Below, piece by piece: positions 1 through 25,333 of a DNA stretch of 64,000 nucleotides. The notes beneath the pieces were generated by a model that made no database searches, had not been told where the DNA came from, and saw nothing but the letters and a program-made list of their open reading frames with translations. Every line of letters begins with the position of its first letter. The first letter of the stretch is position 1. The position numbers and the translations under genes are program-made. The DNA comes from Chionoecetes opilio. Lineage: Eukaryota; Arthropoda; Malacostraca; Decapoda; Majidae. The stretch covers positions 1 to 64,000 of the forward strand of contig JACEEZ010021686.1 in the NCBI GenBank assembly GCA_016584305.1, written 5' to 3'.

Positions 1-553
1 CTTTTCTCAAACACACACACACACACGCTTCTCTCCAAAACACCACACACCACACCCCACACACAACCCCCCATTCTCTCCAAACAAAACCACACCATTT
101 CTCTCTAAAACACTCACACCACCACACCAAATTCTCTCTCAAACACACACCACCACACGCATTCTCTCTATCAAACACTCACACACACACACAACACCAT
201 TCTCTCTCAAACACACACACACACACGCATTCTCTCCTCTCAAACACTCACCCACACACATTCTCTCTCAAACACACACACACGCATTCCTCTCTCTCAA
301 ACACACACATACACACACGCATTCTCTCTCAAACACACAACACACACACACACACGCATTCTCTCTCTCAAACACTCACACACACATTCTCTCTCAAACA
401 CACACGCATTCTCTCTCAACACTCACACACACACACACACGCATTCTCTCTCTCATACACTCACACACACACACACACACACTGCATTCCTCTCTCTCAA
501 ACACACACACGCATTCGCTCTCAAACACACACACAAACACGCATTCTCTCTCT

Positions 554-589
<36 letters not shown>

Positions 590-590
590 T

Positions 591-633
<43 letters not shown>

Positions 634-1374
634 CTCTCTCACACACACACACACACGCATTCTCTCTCAGACAAACAAACACACACACGCATTCTCTCTC
701 AACACACACACACACACACACACGCGCATTCCTCTCTAACACACACACACACACACACACACATTCTCTCTCTCAAACACACACACACACACACACACGC
801 ATTCTCTCAAACACACACACACGCATTCTCTCTCAAACACACCACACACACAACGCATTCTCTCTCAAACAAACACACACACCACACACACACGCATTCT
901 CTCTCAAACAAACAAACACACAAACACACGCATTCTCTCTCTCAAACACACACACACACACACAATTCTCTCTCAAACACACACACACACACACACACAC
1001 ATTCTCTCTCTCAAACACACACACACACACACACGCATTCTTTCTCAACAAACACACACACACGCATTCTCTCTCAAACAAGCAAACACACACACACGCA
1101 TTCTCTCTCAAACACACACACACACCACACACACACACACACAACACCACACACACACACAACCACATTCTCTCTCTTCAAACAAAACACACACACATTC
1201 TCTCTCTCAAACACACACACACACATTCTCTCTCAACACACACCACACAAACGCATTCTCTCTCTCAAACACACACACGCATTCTCTCTCAAACACACAC
1301 ACACGCATTCTCTCTCTCAAACACACACACACACGCATTCTCTCTCTCAAACACACACACACACACACACACAC

Positions 1375-1421
<47 letters not shown>

Positions 1422-1550
1422 ATTCTCTCTCAAACACACACACACGCATTCTCTCTCAAACACACACACACACACGCGCGCATTCTCTCTCAAACACACA
1501 CAGGCATTCTCTCTCGCAAACACACACACGCACGCATTCTCGCGTGGCTC
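1..1550. repeat. CA-rich minisatellite with CATTCTCTCTC interruptions
   Basis: Runs of (CA)n 10-40 bases long alternate with a block close to GCATTCTCTCTCAAAC about every 25-60 bases. The block recurs dozens of times with small changes, so this is a compound satellite and not a plain microsatellite. Long frames on the minus strand encode only VCVCV and LRENA patterns and are repeat artefacts. The array begins before the window. Confidence 0.9.
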
Positions 1551-2331
1551 ATGTCTCTCAGGACCGGCTTGACCAATCAGAACGCTGAGATGAGCTGTGA
1601 CATTATAGGGGGAGGAGACAAAGTCACCCGCGTAATTTGAGTAGCGTCTGTGAGGCGACCAATTTTAAAATAGCTGCCATACCTACACTGAAGATTATTT
1701 TCAGTGGCTCCATATCCAAAATGGATTGCATATGCATGTTCTAACTTTGTTCCAAGTACGGTTGTTATTACTAAAAAATGCAGGGTTTGGTATATATTGT
1801 GCACATATCCGCTGGACTAGGGGGGGTAGGATGGAACACGTGACTCAGCTGATCGGCGTGAGGCCTCGCAGCCTAGTCCCTCCTTCCTCCCCCGCCCCGA
1901 CGCTTTGCCACTTAGCCTTTTACAGTATTGTTTATTACAGCCCTGCTGTTCTCATGTACTGCTTATTTAGTAATAACATGTCCATTAATACCAATTGTGT
2001 TGTTATAAGATAATGTAATGCTCCATTACTAGTAAACATTATGATTAAATCATTCAAAATGTCAACGAGCGGCAATCGCCTGCCATGGTGAAATTACTGG
2101 CCGCGCTAATTTTTCTAACTTCATCTCACGTCTAAAGGAAGCTTCAAAAAGCATATGGTTATAGAATATTTTGTGCTTAGAATTTCATGTTCTTTCACCT
2201 GTATCAATATTTGCAGAAACTCGTGTTACACCCTGATTTAATCTGCGATTCAGAAATGTTTCCAGCAATGTTTCATCTGGTTCTTGCGGCGCACGGGTTT
2301 TTGAAGGCGGACGGCCTCGCCGACGACACCG
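1551..2331. other. No gene recognised
   Basis: Mixed-composition DNA after the satellite. Short frames here match no family I know. A CCAAT motif lies near 1573, but nothing else supports a promoter. Confidence 0.4.
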
Positions 2332-2436
2332 GCGCCACCTTCACGGGAGCTCCGATCGGCGATACCCTCAGCACAGACCCCGGGCAGGGATCTGTGCTGA
2401 GGGTGTCCCGGATCGGAGCTCCCGTGAAGGAGGCGC
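2332..2436. repeat. Short GC-rich hairpin (about 45-bp arms)
   Basis: The left arm running through CTTCACGGGAGCTCCGATC and CCCTCAGCACAGA is answered on the right by TCTGTGCTGAGGG and GATCGGAGCTCCCGTGAAG. The loop is only about 8-12 bases and the arms carry few mismatches. It is much more GC-rich than the AT-rich DNA around it, which suggests an inserted fold-back element. Confidence 0.8.
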
Positions 2437-3880
2437 ATACCACACATCAGTCATCTGACCATCCTTACTAACTTCGTAGTCTTGTTCATCGATTTTCATT
2501 TCCATATATTTAGTTTAAGATGTTTATTAAGATCGATAAGCGATTTTTAGGAAGGATTATTTGTACAATGCATATTTTATTATCCTTTTTCATATATTAC
2601 AAATACTTATTTATTTTCTTTACCTATTTAACATTGTATACTTATATATATATATATTTTCCTTTCTCTATTCTTACTAGGCTCTTGGGATGTTCCCAAC
2701 TCCAGTTGTTTTGTTTGTGTTCTACCTTGTCGAGATGGGGATATCTCGAGGGCGTGACCGAGCATATGTGGAGATGTATTTTATATGGTTATATTCGTAA
2801 TAGGGTAAAATAGGTATTTGCTATGTTTAAATATTCCCCTTAGGCAACTTTTCGGTTGAATATCAAGACCGGCCTGTGCCCTGTGCGCCGCTAATCAGTC
2901 CGACTCGAGCCATTCTGAGTGCAACTCGTGCTGTGTGTAATCGCCACCTTCCTCAACAAGAATAAAGCCAAGTAACGCTGGAATAGCTTTCTTTCACCTG
3001 CACCACCTCATAAGACGACACCAAGGCCCGTACCGATAGTCGAGGCGGTAGAGCGACGAATGACGACGTACCGACGAAGGTAAGGTCGCGGTAGAACCTT
3101 CAAATCGTTACCGAGAGTGAACAGAAAGGGAGGGTTGGTTGAGGTTTCACGCGGCGGTGTATTGGCAACAATGTTGCTTCAAACTGCGGAGCCAACAGTA
3201 CGACTAAAATAGTGTATAATGCGAATTTGCCCTTATACTCATCAAAAACATCAACAGAAACGTTGCGATCGGCTATGAAGTTGATGAAATATATATTTAA
3301 TGAAGTTAATTAACAGTAAAGGCGTGTATACGTAAGTTTCTCTACCGCTCATGTGAACATATGCGGTAAGAGAACCGTCCTGGCGGGTTCTGGCAGCGAC
3401 CTTCATGATGGCGACGGCTCAAGCCACTACCCACCCCTCTAACCTGAACCTCCTTAATTATTATCACTAAAATCACTTATTGCCGCATATGTAATACCTA
3501 ATAATCTTATACTTATACTTAAATACATATTGGAAAGAAATTTTTTAACATATCTCTTAATCCCTCCAGATTAGGAATGTAATAAAAATTCATCGAAGGT
3601 TGCCTGAAGACACAGGGATACCCGTATCTCCAACCGTGACCGCCAACCTCGTCCCTGCTCTTCGTTCCAAAATTACAGGGTATTTTATCCCTCTTATGGT
3701 AAGCGAAGGTCTGCCGCTCGTCGTTCTACCGCCTACCGTCATGACTCTCGGTACGGGCCCAAGACACGTCCAACAGATGTTTCCCGAATACGATGCGATC
3801 CCTATGTTCCCCGGTACCGATGTTCCCCACCTCCTACTAGGTACCGATATTCCCCGGTATCTATAAGGTGACAATGTTTA
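2437..3880. other. Non-coding stretch; possible decayed LTR-like segment
   Basis: AT-rich DNA with no recognised protein. Around 2690-3040 there is a G+C-richer segment with an AATAAA at 2961-2966, which resembles the U3-R-U5 style of an LTR, but I found no target duplication or partner LTR. The overlapping frames at 3590-3874 on both strands have low complexity and are not convincing. Confidence 0.3.
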
Positions 3881-4215
3881 GGTTAGGTTCAATAGGTTCA
3901 AAAAGTGTAGGTTCAAAGGAATAAAAATATTAAGGTTCAAAGAGTTCAACAAATTTAGGTTCAAAAAGTTTTTTAGATTTAGGTTCAAAGGGTTAAACAT
4001 TTAGGTTCAAAGGGTTAAAAAATATTGGTTCAAAGGGTTACAAAAACTAGGTTCAAATGGTTCAAAGGGTTAAAAAAGTTTAGGTTCAAAGGGTTTAAAA
4101 AAAACTAGGTTCAAATGGTTACAAAATAATGGTTCAAAGGCTTACAGAAATTTAGGTTCAAATGGTTAAAAAAAATGTAGATTAAAAGGGTTTAAAACAT
4201 TTAGGTTGAAAGGGT
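3881..4215. repeat. Minisatellite, ~20-22 bp unit TTAGGTTCAAAGGGTTAAAA
   Basis: About 14 degenerate tandem units of the motif TTAGGTTCAAAGGGTTAAAA, with A-run length varying between units. It abuts the truncated 5' end of the first Helitron. Confidence 0.85.
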
Positions 4216-4231
4216 AAAAAAAAAAATGCAG

Positions 4232-4816
4232 GTGTGTGTGTGTCCGCGATAGGTGCCGCCCCCAGTGCCCCAATCCCATCATATGGCACAGTTTTGGAAC
4301 CGAGTCGACCAGCGACACATTTTAAGCTCACTTATGGGATGATCCGATCACTTTATTATTTTTATTTTTAGTAGCCTATTAGCGAGAATTGTGAAAAAAA
4401 AGTGGGTTGCGAGAATTGAGGAAACCTTGATGTAGGGTGATGGGTAATGGGTGAGTGAATGGGTGGGGGTGATGGGTAATGGGTGAGTGAATGGGTTGGG
4501 GGTGATGGGTGATGGGTGAGGGAATAGGGGGGGGGGGGGTGAGGGGTAATGGGTGAGTGAATGGATGTGTGGTGATGGGTAATGGGTGAGTGAATGGGTG
4601 GGGGTGATGGGTAATGGGTGAGTGAATGGGTGGGGGAATACATACATTTCTACATCCATGATTTCAGGAAAGTTAGAAGGGGCTATCTGGAGAGTCTGTG
4701 TTTGGTGGGCCTTCGGCCCACCAAACACAGGTGGTGGGCCGAAGGCCGAAGGCCCACCAATAGCCCTCCGCCGGAGCTAGCCAAAAAGTTCGCCCGGAGG
4801 GCGGCTTTGCGGCTAG
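4232..4816 (+). mobile_element. Helitron copy A (non-autonomous, 5' truncated)
   Basis: Carries the family body: TGTGTCCGCGATAGG, then the CATATGGCACAGTTTTGGAACC block, then a ~30-bp minisatellite (GGGTGATGGGTAATGGGTGA), then CATCCATGATTTCAGG, then the GGTGGGCC/GGCCCACC palindrome. It ends in the hairpin CCGCCC-GGA-GGGCGG (one base changed here), a short spacer and CTAG, followed by host T. The usual 5' TCTATAATAATATAAGCG is missing, replaced by minisatellite sequence. It encodes no Rep/helicase. Confidence 0.85.
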
Positions 4817-4844
4817 TATTATGTATTTTAGACTATATATAGTA

Positions 4845-5459
4845 CTAGCCGCAAAGCCGCCCTCCGGGCGGACTTTTTTGGCTAGCTCCTGCGGAGGGCT
4901 ATTGGTGGGACTTCGGCCCACCAAACACACTCTCTCCAGATAGCCCCTTCTAACTTTCCTGAAATCATGGATGTAGAAATGTATGTATTAACGCCAGCCC
5001 ATTCACATCACCCCCAACCCATTCACTCACCCATTACCCATCACCCCCCACCCATTCACTCACCCATTACCCATCACCCCCCACCCATTCACTCACCCAT
5101 TACCCATCACCACACACCCATTCACTCACCCATTACCCAACAACCCCCCGCCCATTCACTCACCCATCACCCCACACCCATTACCCATCACCCCACCCAT
5201 TCACTCACCCATTACCCATCACCCTACATCAAGGTTTCCTCAATTCTCGCAACCCACATTTTTTTTTCACAATTCTCGCTAATAGGCTACTAATTTTTTT
5301 TTTTTTTAAGTGATCGGATCATCCATAAATGGGCTTAAAATGTGCCCCTGGTCGAGCTGGTTCCAAAATTGTGCCATATGATGGGATTGTGCCACGGGGG
5401 GAGGCACCTATCGTGGACACACAGACACACACACACACTTTCGCTTATATTATTATAGA
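4845..5459 (-). mobile_element. Helitron copy B (non-autonomous, full length)
   Basis: Minus-strand element of 615 bp. It runs from 5' TCTATAATAATATAAGCG (5459 downward) to 3' GCGGCTAG at 4845. The flanks on the minus strand are A before TC and T after CTAG, the A|T insertion signature of Helitrons. The 3' hairpin CCGCCC-GGA-GGGCGG lies 8 bases before CTAG. It is tail-to-tail with copy A across a 28-base AT-rich spacer. Confidence 0.9.
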
Positions 5460-5460
5460 T

Positions 5461-5517
5461 ATTAGGCTGTATAATACACTATATATAGTATATTAGGCTG
5501 TATAATACACTATATAT
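5461..5517. repeat. 31-bp direct duplication between Helitrons B and C
   Basis: The unit beginning ATTAGGCTGTATAATACACT occurs at 5461 and again at 5492. It fills the whole gap between copies B and C. It may be duplicated host DNA at the insertion cluster. Confidence 0.8.
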
Positions 5518-5518
5518 A

Positions 5519-6079
5519 TCTATAATAATATAAGCGAAAGTGTGTGTGTGTGTGTCCGCGATAGGTTCCGCCCCCAGTGACGCAATCCCATCATATGGCA
5601 CAGTTTTGGAACCAGGTCGACCAAGGGCACATTTTAAGTCCACTTATGGGATGATCCGATCACTTTTATCTTATTTTTATTTTTAGTAGCCTATTAGCGA
5701 GAATTGTGAGAAAAAAAATGTGGGTTGCGAGAATTGAGGAAACCTTGATGTAGGGTGATGGGTAATGGGTGAGTGAATGGGTGGGGTGATGGGTAATGGG
5801 TGTGGGGTGATGGGTGAGTGAATGGGTGGGGGGTGATGGGTGATGGGTGAGGGGTGATGGGTAATGGGTGAGTGAATGGGTGGGGGGTGATGGGTAATGG
5901 TGAGTGAATGGGTGGGGGGTGATGGGTAAGGCGTTAATACATACATTTCTACATCCATGATTTCATGAAAGATAGAAGGGGCTATCTGGAGAGTCTGTGT
6001 TTGGTGGGCCGAAGGCCCACCAATAGCCCTCCGCAGGAGCTAGCCAAAAAGTCCGCCCGGAGGGCGGCTTTTCGGCTAG
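5519..6079 (+). mobile_element. Helitron copy C (non-autonomous, full length)
   Basis: Starts TCTATAATAATATAAGCG after a host A at 5518 and ends GGCTAG at 6079, with the terminal hairpin CCGCCC-GGA-GGGCGG just upstream. The internal GGGTGATGGGTAATGGGTGA minisatellite is shorter than in copy A. The 3' end is joined directly to the 5' end of copy D. Confidence 0.92.
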
Positions 6080-7180
<1,101 letters not shown>

Positions 7181-7428
7181 CCTTTGGTGAACGAAACTTT
7201 TTTTTCTGGCGAGTATTGATATGTTTCGAATTTATCTGCTAACCAGTTATGTCGCAAATAACTATTTTTTGTGATTTAGAACAAAAATGACAAAAAACTA
7301 ATTGAACCTAACCGAACCTATACCTAACCTAACTATATAAATAAAATGATTTGTGAAAGAAACGGTTAGCAGATTAATTATAAATGCATCAAAACTCACC
7401 AGAAAAAAAATATTTCGTCTACCAAAGT
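7181..7428. mobile_element. Fold-back MITE (family 1, copy 1)
   Basis: Long imperfect terminal inverted repeats: CTTTGGTGAACGAAA, TTTTCTGGCGAG and ATCTGCTAACC on the left, mirrored by GGTTAGCAGAT, CTCACCAGAAAA and TTTCGTCTACCAAAG on the right. The centre holds degenerate CCTAACCTAAC repeats. The element at 61425-61798 shares the inner arm and is the same family. No coding capacity. Confidence 0.8.
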
Positions 7429-7459
7429 GAATTCGGTGTTCATTTGGAATAATACCTAC

Positions 7460-7611
7460 CTAAAAGAGTCTGAATTTCCAAAGGGAATGACGTCGTCACT
7501 GAACTTCCCCATCAAGGTGCTCTTATTCTGCTTCACCGCCTCCACCAGGACAAACAGTTCCCTGCTGGTAAAGTTGTGTTTTCTTGACCGTTTTCCTGTG
7601 GGCTGCTCCAT
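7460..7611 (-). CDS. Myb/SANT-like (zeste-type) DNA-binding protein, first exon only
   Basis: An open frame of about 50 codons too short for most ORF filters. It starts MEQPTGKRSRKHNFTSREL and continues through LVEAVKQNKSTLMGKFSDDV to DSF. It is followed by the donor-like TTTAG|GTAGGTATT at 7460/7459. The pattern FTxREL..LVE.V......L.GKF matches helix 1 and the start of helix 2 of the Myb/SANT-like domain of zeste-like regulators and Harbinger-associated Myb proteins. Such proteins bind DNA in the nucleus. An inverted CCAAT box (ATTGG at 7868) lies about 255 bases upstream. I found no downstream exon with the expected tryptophan helix to the left, where Helitrons and a MITE occupy the DNA. 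It could be a real gene with exons beyond the window or a remnant of a transposon accessory gene. Confidence 0.5.
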
Positions 7612-7916
7612 GGTCGCTACACTGAAAAACACACTCTACCACACTTTACCATACCCCAAATAATCAAACACACTCATAACCCCCCTAACACACTACCACA
7701 TACCCTAACATACTTAAACCCACCCAAACACACTCTATTACCCTCAAAAACACACTCACATACCCACACACACACACCCCGCCGGTGTGTTTGTGTCATC
7801 AGCTGTGGTCTGTTGTTGATGTTTATACGTATTTCCCGCCACAGACCGACTTGTGTCGCGCGCACTGATTGGTTGAAGCGGAGGTGGTGGCGCTAAGAAG
7901 GGTTGGCCTTACACGA

Positions 7917-7962
7917 GGCTAAGAAGACGTTAAAAAACGCTTCATTAGTAGTCTTCTTAGCC
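7917..7962. repeat. Small inverted repeat
   Basis: GGCTAAGAAGAC at 7917 is perfectly answered by GTCTTCTTAGCC at 7951-7962 around a 22-base loop. Further CTAAGAAG copies lie at about 7892 and 7991. This is probably a decayed MITE. Confidence 0.7.
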
Positions 7963-7997
7963 CGGTATAACTAAGTAGTTCTTAGGACGCTAAGAAG

Positions 7998-8240
7998 GTG
8001 TCGTTTAGAACCCCTTCGAAAATGCCCCCCCACTGGTTCAGAAATAGGGTGGTAAATGATTGGAATGGACTCGGTCATCAGGTAGTTAGTGGAGAGTCAA
8101 TAGGGAGTTTTAAAAGGAGGCTGGACAATTTCATGGATGGGAATGAAAGGTGGATGTATATAGTGTTAAGTAACAGGAACTACCACATGTAGGTCTCACG
8201 ACCTCTTGTAGCTTCTTTATTTTCAAATGTTCTTATGTAT
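7998..8240 (+). pseudogene. LINE reverse-transcriptase C-terminus, fragment
   Basis: The frame encodes RNRVVNDWNGLGHQVVSGES followed by GSFKRRLDNFMDG. This is the RVVxxWNxLPxxVVxAxSxxxFKxxLD signature at the extreme C-terminus of CR1/L2-like non-LTR retrotransposons. The 3' segment GGTCTCACGACCTCTTGTAG and TTCAAATGTTCTTATGT follows. A second, more decayed copy with the same tail lies at 16395-16600. The upstream reverse transcriptase is absent, as expected for a 5'-truncated insertion. It sits about 410 bases past the stop of the ACOT/BAAT gene, possibly in its 3' region. Confidence 0.75.
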
Positions 8241-8651
8241 ACTATTTGAAAACCTTGATAAAAAAAATCAGTTAGTGTGAAAATAAACTAGAACCTTACA
8301 ACCAATATTATCACTGCTAGTACTGAAAAATAGTTGCGACACGTACAGCAAGCAAAACAATTATGTTAAAGAAACTTGACCATCTTTGTCACCTCACATC
8401 TGAAGTCATGTATAAAACACCAAAACATGCCAGAAATTAAAGTGGCTGCATACGCCCCAATATGTTCCCTTTGTGCTGTCGTTACATCCTCTCCCCAAAT
8501 ACAGCAACCTGGTATTGCATCCATGTTAGCACAATGCATTTTCATGAAGAAACCTGCCGATAAGTGCTCGGCGCACACCCTTGTTGCTTCACCGCGTTGG
8601 TCACTGTTCAGAGGTGTGGCGGGGTGCATGCTGGGCAAGGTGGTGTTGGTA

Positions 8652-21770
<13,119 letters not shown>

Positions 21771-21778
21771 GGCAGCCT

Positions 21779-21811
21779 TTACACTTCAACCTGTTGAGCC
21801 CGCTCAGCCAT
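21779..21811 (-). promoter_or_regulatory. Possible upstream ORF of the ACOT/BAAT gene
   Basis: On the transcript strand an ATG at 21811 opens a 10-codon frame (MAERAQQVEV) whose stop at 21779-21781 ends 8 bases before the main ATG at 21770. If it lies in the mature leader it could dampen translation or shift use to the inner ATG at 21668. No TATA box was seen; the DNA above is CA-rich repeat. Confidence 0.35.
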
Positions 21812-21824
21812 TTTAAGGCTCGCC

Positions 21825-22585
21825 CACACACACACACAAACAGACACATAAACACAAAGCACACACACCAAAAAATGGACAAACACAAAACAAACGCACG
21901 CAAAAAACACATGCCCATTCAAAACACTCATAAAACAGAAGCACACGCACCCAAAACACACACTAACGCACACAAACAATACAAAAAAACCTCACAAAAC
22001 ACATACAGAGACAGTCAACACAAAGAAAAGCCCAAACACAAATCACACACACACAAAATACACACACAAAAAAAGACACACAAAACGCAGACAGACACAC
22101 ACACAACACACATACACACACACACACACACAAAACACTCAAACAAAACACACAAAAACATACAGAAGCAGTCACTCACAAGACACACTGACTCACAAGA
22201 GACGCACGGACTTGCTAGACACGCACGAATTCACGAGACACTCACAGACTCACTACACACAAACATACTCAGACACACACACACAAAAAACACGCACACT
22301 CAACATATGCAAAACATACGCAAAACATTACATTACAAACATTACATAATTACAAACATTACAAACGCAAAACATACACGCACACTCAAAACACTCATAA
22401 AACAAACACACCCACACAACACACACATTCACGCACACAAAGTACACATACAAAAAAAAACTCACAAAACACATACACACACAAGACACACACAAACAAA
22501 GACACACACACAAACAAAAGACACACACACTCACACACAAAACACATACAATTAAAACGCACACAAAAACATATATAAACAGTCA
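21825..22585. repeat. Degenerate CA/ACAAA-rich repeat with 'ACTCACAAGAGACGCACGG' units
   Basis: Diffuse (CACA)n with A-runs, grading near 22170-22260 into units like GACTCACAAGAGACGCACGG. These are diverged relatives of the 23-bp minisatellite at 25334-26200. The two were one locus, now split by LINE insertions. The 283-residue frame here is KTHTHT repeat only. Confidence 0.85.
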
Positions 22586-23405
22586 ATAGCTTTTCGTCTT
22601 ATCAACTCCCCTCCTCTGACTGACTGTCTTCAATCTTTAAATCACCGCCGCAATGTTGCTTCTCTTGCTATCTTCTACCGTTATTTTCATGCTCACTGCT
22701 CTTCTGAACTTGCTAACTGCATGCCTCCCCCCTCCCGCGGCCTCGCTGCACAAGATTTTCTACTCATTCTCATCCCTAATCTGTCCATCTTCCTAATGCA
22801 AGAGTTAATCAGTATCTTTACTCTTTCATCCCTTTCACTGGTAAGCCTCCCATCGGGGAGGCGGTAGCAGAATGGTTAGCGTCTCCGACTGGCGTTCTCG
22901 GTGACCCGAGTTCGATCTCCGACGAAAACCAAAACCTTTCTGCACCGTTGAGTGGCCTAAGAATACCCACATGCCCTGCCCATTAACTCTACCTTCGATT
23001 GCGAGTGCATTGGAGGATACAGGGGGGCGGCATGAGCCCTCTAATCACAGGCGTCACTATAAAAATCCTGCCTGCGCCACCACGGGCGAGGGCCAACCAT
23101 CACAGCCCTCAAGTGAACCTCCAGAGTCTACCATCCGAGCCCTGGGTCACCACTGCCTACAGGCGTAAACTGTCACTGGTAAACTCTGGAACTCTTTTCC
23201 TGTTTCTATTTTTCCACTTTCCTATGACTTAAATTTTTTCAAGAGAAGAGTGACAAGACACCTCCCGAACTAAATTGGCCCACCCCCCTTTTTTTATTCT
23301 CTTACTGTCTTCTTCATAGGGACTGGCAACTAAACGGGTTTTGTGTTACCTCTTTTTGTTGTGTCCTTGGCCAGTCCTTTGTGATGTAAAAACAAAAAAC
23401 AAAAA
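22586..23405 (+). pseudogene. LINE-A second copy, 3' fragment (uninterrupted at the fold-back site)
   Basis: Starts GCTTTTCGTCTTATCAACTC and continues GACTGACTGTCTTCAATCTT, then CTTGCTAACTGCATGCCTCC without the 3.65-kb insertion. The coding remnant ends YDLNFFKRRVTRHLPN, followed by GGGACTGGCAACTAAACGGG and an A-rich tail. A family-1 SINE splits it at 22845-23172. Confidence 0.88.
22845..23172 (+). mobile_element. tRNA-derived SINE (family 1) inserted in LINE-A
   Basis: The 10-bp duplication TCACTGGTAA lies at 22835-22844 and 23173-23182. The A box TAGCAGAATGG and the B box GAGTTCGATCTCC are visible; the body is as in the copy at 10660. The A-run tail is nearly absent. Confidence 0.9.
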
Positions 23406-23440
23406 AAACGTCACTCAAAAGACACAAGGACTCACAAGAG

Positions 23441-24355
23441 ATTGATTGATTGATTGAGTTTATTGTCAAAATTTTACAAGTTAACATAATTCATACATAT
23501 TTACAAAAATCAGTTAGTGGCATTAGTCCGTTGAGCATCTGCTCCCTAGCGGACAGAACAATAACTTATACAGCTATGAACATATATCGAGGGCGGTAAT
23601 ATATTAACAAATTATATCCTAAATATTCCTTAGTATGATATATACCTAAGCAATAAATTTTCCCTATACACTAGCCATAACAAATCACAAAATACAAAAT
23701 ACTATTACACAAATATATTTACATACTAGCCGCAAAGCCGCCCTCCAAGCGGACTTTTTGGCTAGCTCCTGCGGAGGGCTATTGGTGGGCCTTCGGCCCA
23801 CCACCTGTGTTTGGTGGGCCAGAGGCCCACCAAACACAGACTCTCCAGATAGCCCCTTCTAGCTTTCCTGAAATCATGGATGTAGAAATGTATGTATTAA
23901 CGCCAACCTATTCACATCACCCCCAACCCATTCCCTCACCCATTACCCATCACCCCCTACCCATTCACTCACCCATTACCCACCACTCCCCACCCATTCA
24001 CTCACCCATTATCCATCACCACACACCCATTCACTCACCCATTACCCATCACCCCCCATCTATTCCCTCACCCATCACCCATCAACCCCCACCCATTCAC
24101 TCACCCATCACCCCACACCCATTACCCATCACCCCACCCATTCACTCACCCATTACCCATCACCCTACATCAAGGTTTCCTCAATTCTCGCAACCCACTT
24201 TTTTTCACAATTCTCGCTAATAGGCTGCTAAAAAAAATAAAAAAATAAAGTGATCGGATCATCTCATAAATAGGCTTAAAACCTTCCCCTGCTCGAGCCG
24301 GTTCCAAAACTGTGCCATATGAGGGGATTCCGCTACAGGGGGCGGCACCTGGAGC

Positions 24356-24424
<69 letters not shown>

Positions 24425-25333
24425 TTCGCTTATATTATTATAGATATTATTCCCTGCTATTTTGATTTTGAAAATTATATAAATATTTTTTCAGTTTAAC
24501 TTTGAATGTGTTTGAATAACTTTGACATTAGTAATTGCCTTTAAATCATTAGGTATTGCATTCCAAAATTGTGGCCCAACACAGTGTACAGAAAATGTAT
24601 ATAGTGTTGTACGTGCTTGTGGAAAAATCAGAGCAATATTATTTCCCCTTGTACCTTGACTGTGGTGTAAAACTGTAAATATTTTACTGTTTTGATCACT
24701 GTTATTTATATCATTAAAAATAGTTAGTAACAAAAAGTATTTCCTAACGAGATCAAATTTTAGCAGCTCTAAATCATTAAATAACATTTCAGTAGAATCA
24801 TATTTACCTCTAAAACAAATTGTTCTGATGAGTTTCTTTTGAGACACAAAAACATCTTTTAGGATTGTACGCCAAGTACATCCCCAGATAGATACACAAT
24901 ATATAATGTAAGGGTAGCAAAGAGAATAATAGATGTTCCGTAATGTGCCTCAGTCGTTAGGTTGTGTCGAATTTTGTATATGATTCCACACATTTTTGAT
25001 CAATTTAAGCACAGACTGAATCTGATTTTTCCAGTTCAAATTTTCGTCAATTATAACAACTAAAAATTTTGTACTAGACACTCGTTGTAGTTCGCACCCT
25101 CTCAAGAATATTGCTTCTAAGTTATTAGTAATAGAACGACTTTGAAATAATATATAATTAGTCTTTTTTTATGTTAACAGCTAATTTGTTTGCCAAAACC
25201 CATCTCGTTATTTTCTCCAGTTCGGTATTAACTTTTACATGCAATTGGTCTAATGTTTTGTCTGTCATGAGGAGATTGGTGGAGTCTGCAATTAAAACAT
25301 AATTGAATTTATCACTAGCGTTAGCGAGGGTCA
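23441..25333 (-). pseudogene. LINE-D (CR1/L2-like), 5'-truncated, split by a Helitron
   Basis: On the minus strand: FNYVLIADSTNLLMTDKTLD (the catalytic FADD has become IADS), KITRWVLANKLAVNIKK, and after frame breaks KLIRTICFRGKYDSTEMLFN, LLKFDLVRKYFLLLTIFNDI and VGPQFWNAIPNDLKAI, the C-terminus. The 3' UTR runs to a (TGAT)n-type tail at 23441. The 7-bp duplication ACAAGAG flanks it (23434-23440 and 25334-25340). Helitron F sits in the 3' UTR. The catalytic change and frameshifts mark it as dead. Confidence 0.85.
23726..24444 (-). mobile_element. Helitron copy F (full length)
   Basis: The minus strand starts TCTATAATAATATAAGCG at 24444 and ends GCGGCTAG at 23726, with the A|T flanks. It carries a longer internal minisatellite and a 60-base (CA)n run behind the 5' end. 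It sits in the 3' UTR of LINE-D. Confidence 0.92.

Noticed and set aside
2690..3040. Solo LTR
   Set aside because: AATAAA and base composition are suggestive, but no flanking duplication, primer-binding site or second LTR was found.
3590..3874. Overlapping coding frames on both strands
   Set aside because: Both are open because of internal GGTACCGAT-type repetition; no recognisable protein.
23807..24220. Long frames rich in HSPITHHPPP in every Helitron copy
   Set aside because: They are translations of the ~30-bp internal minisatellite; frame length changes with repeat number and start contexts are not conserved.
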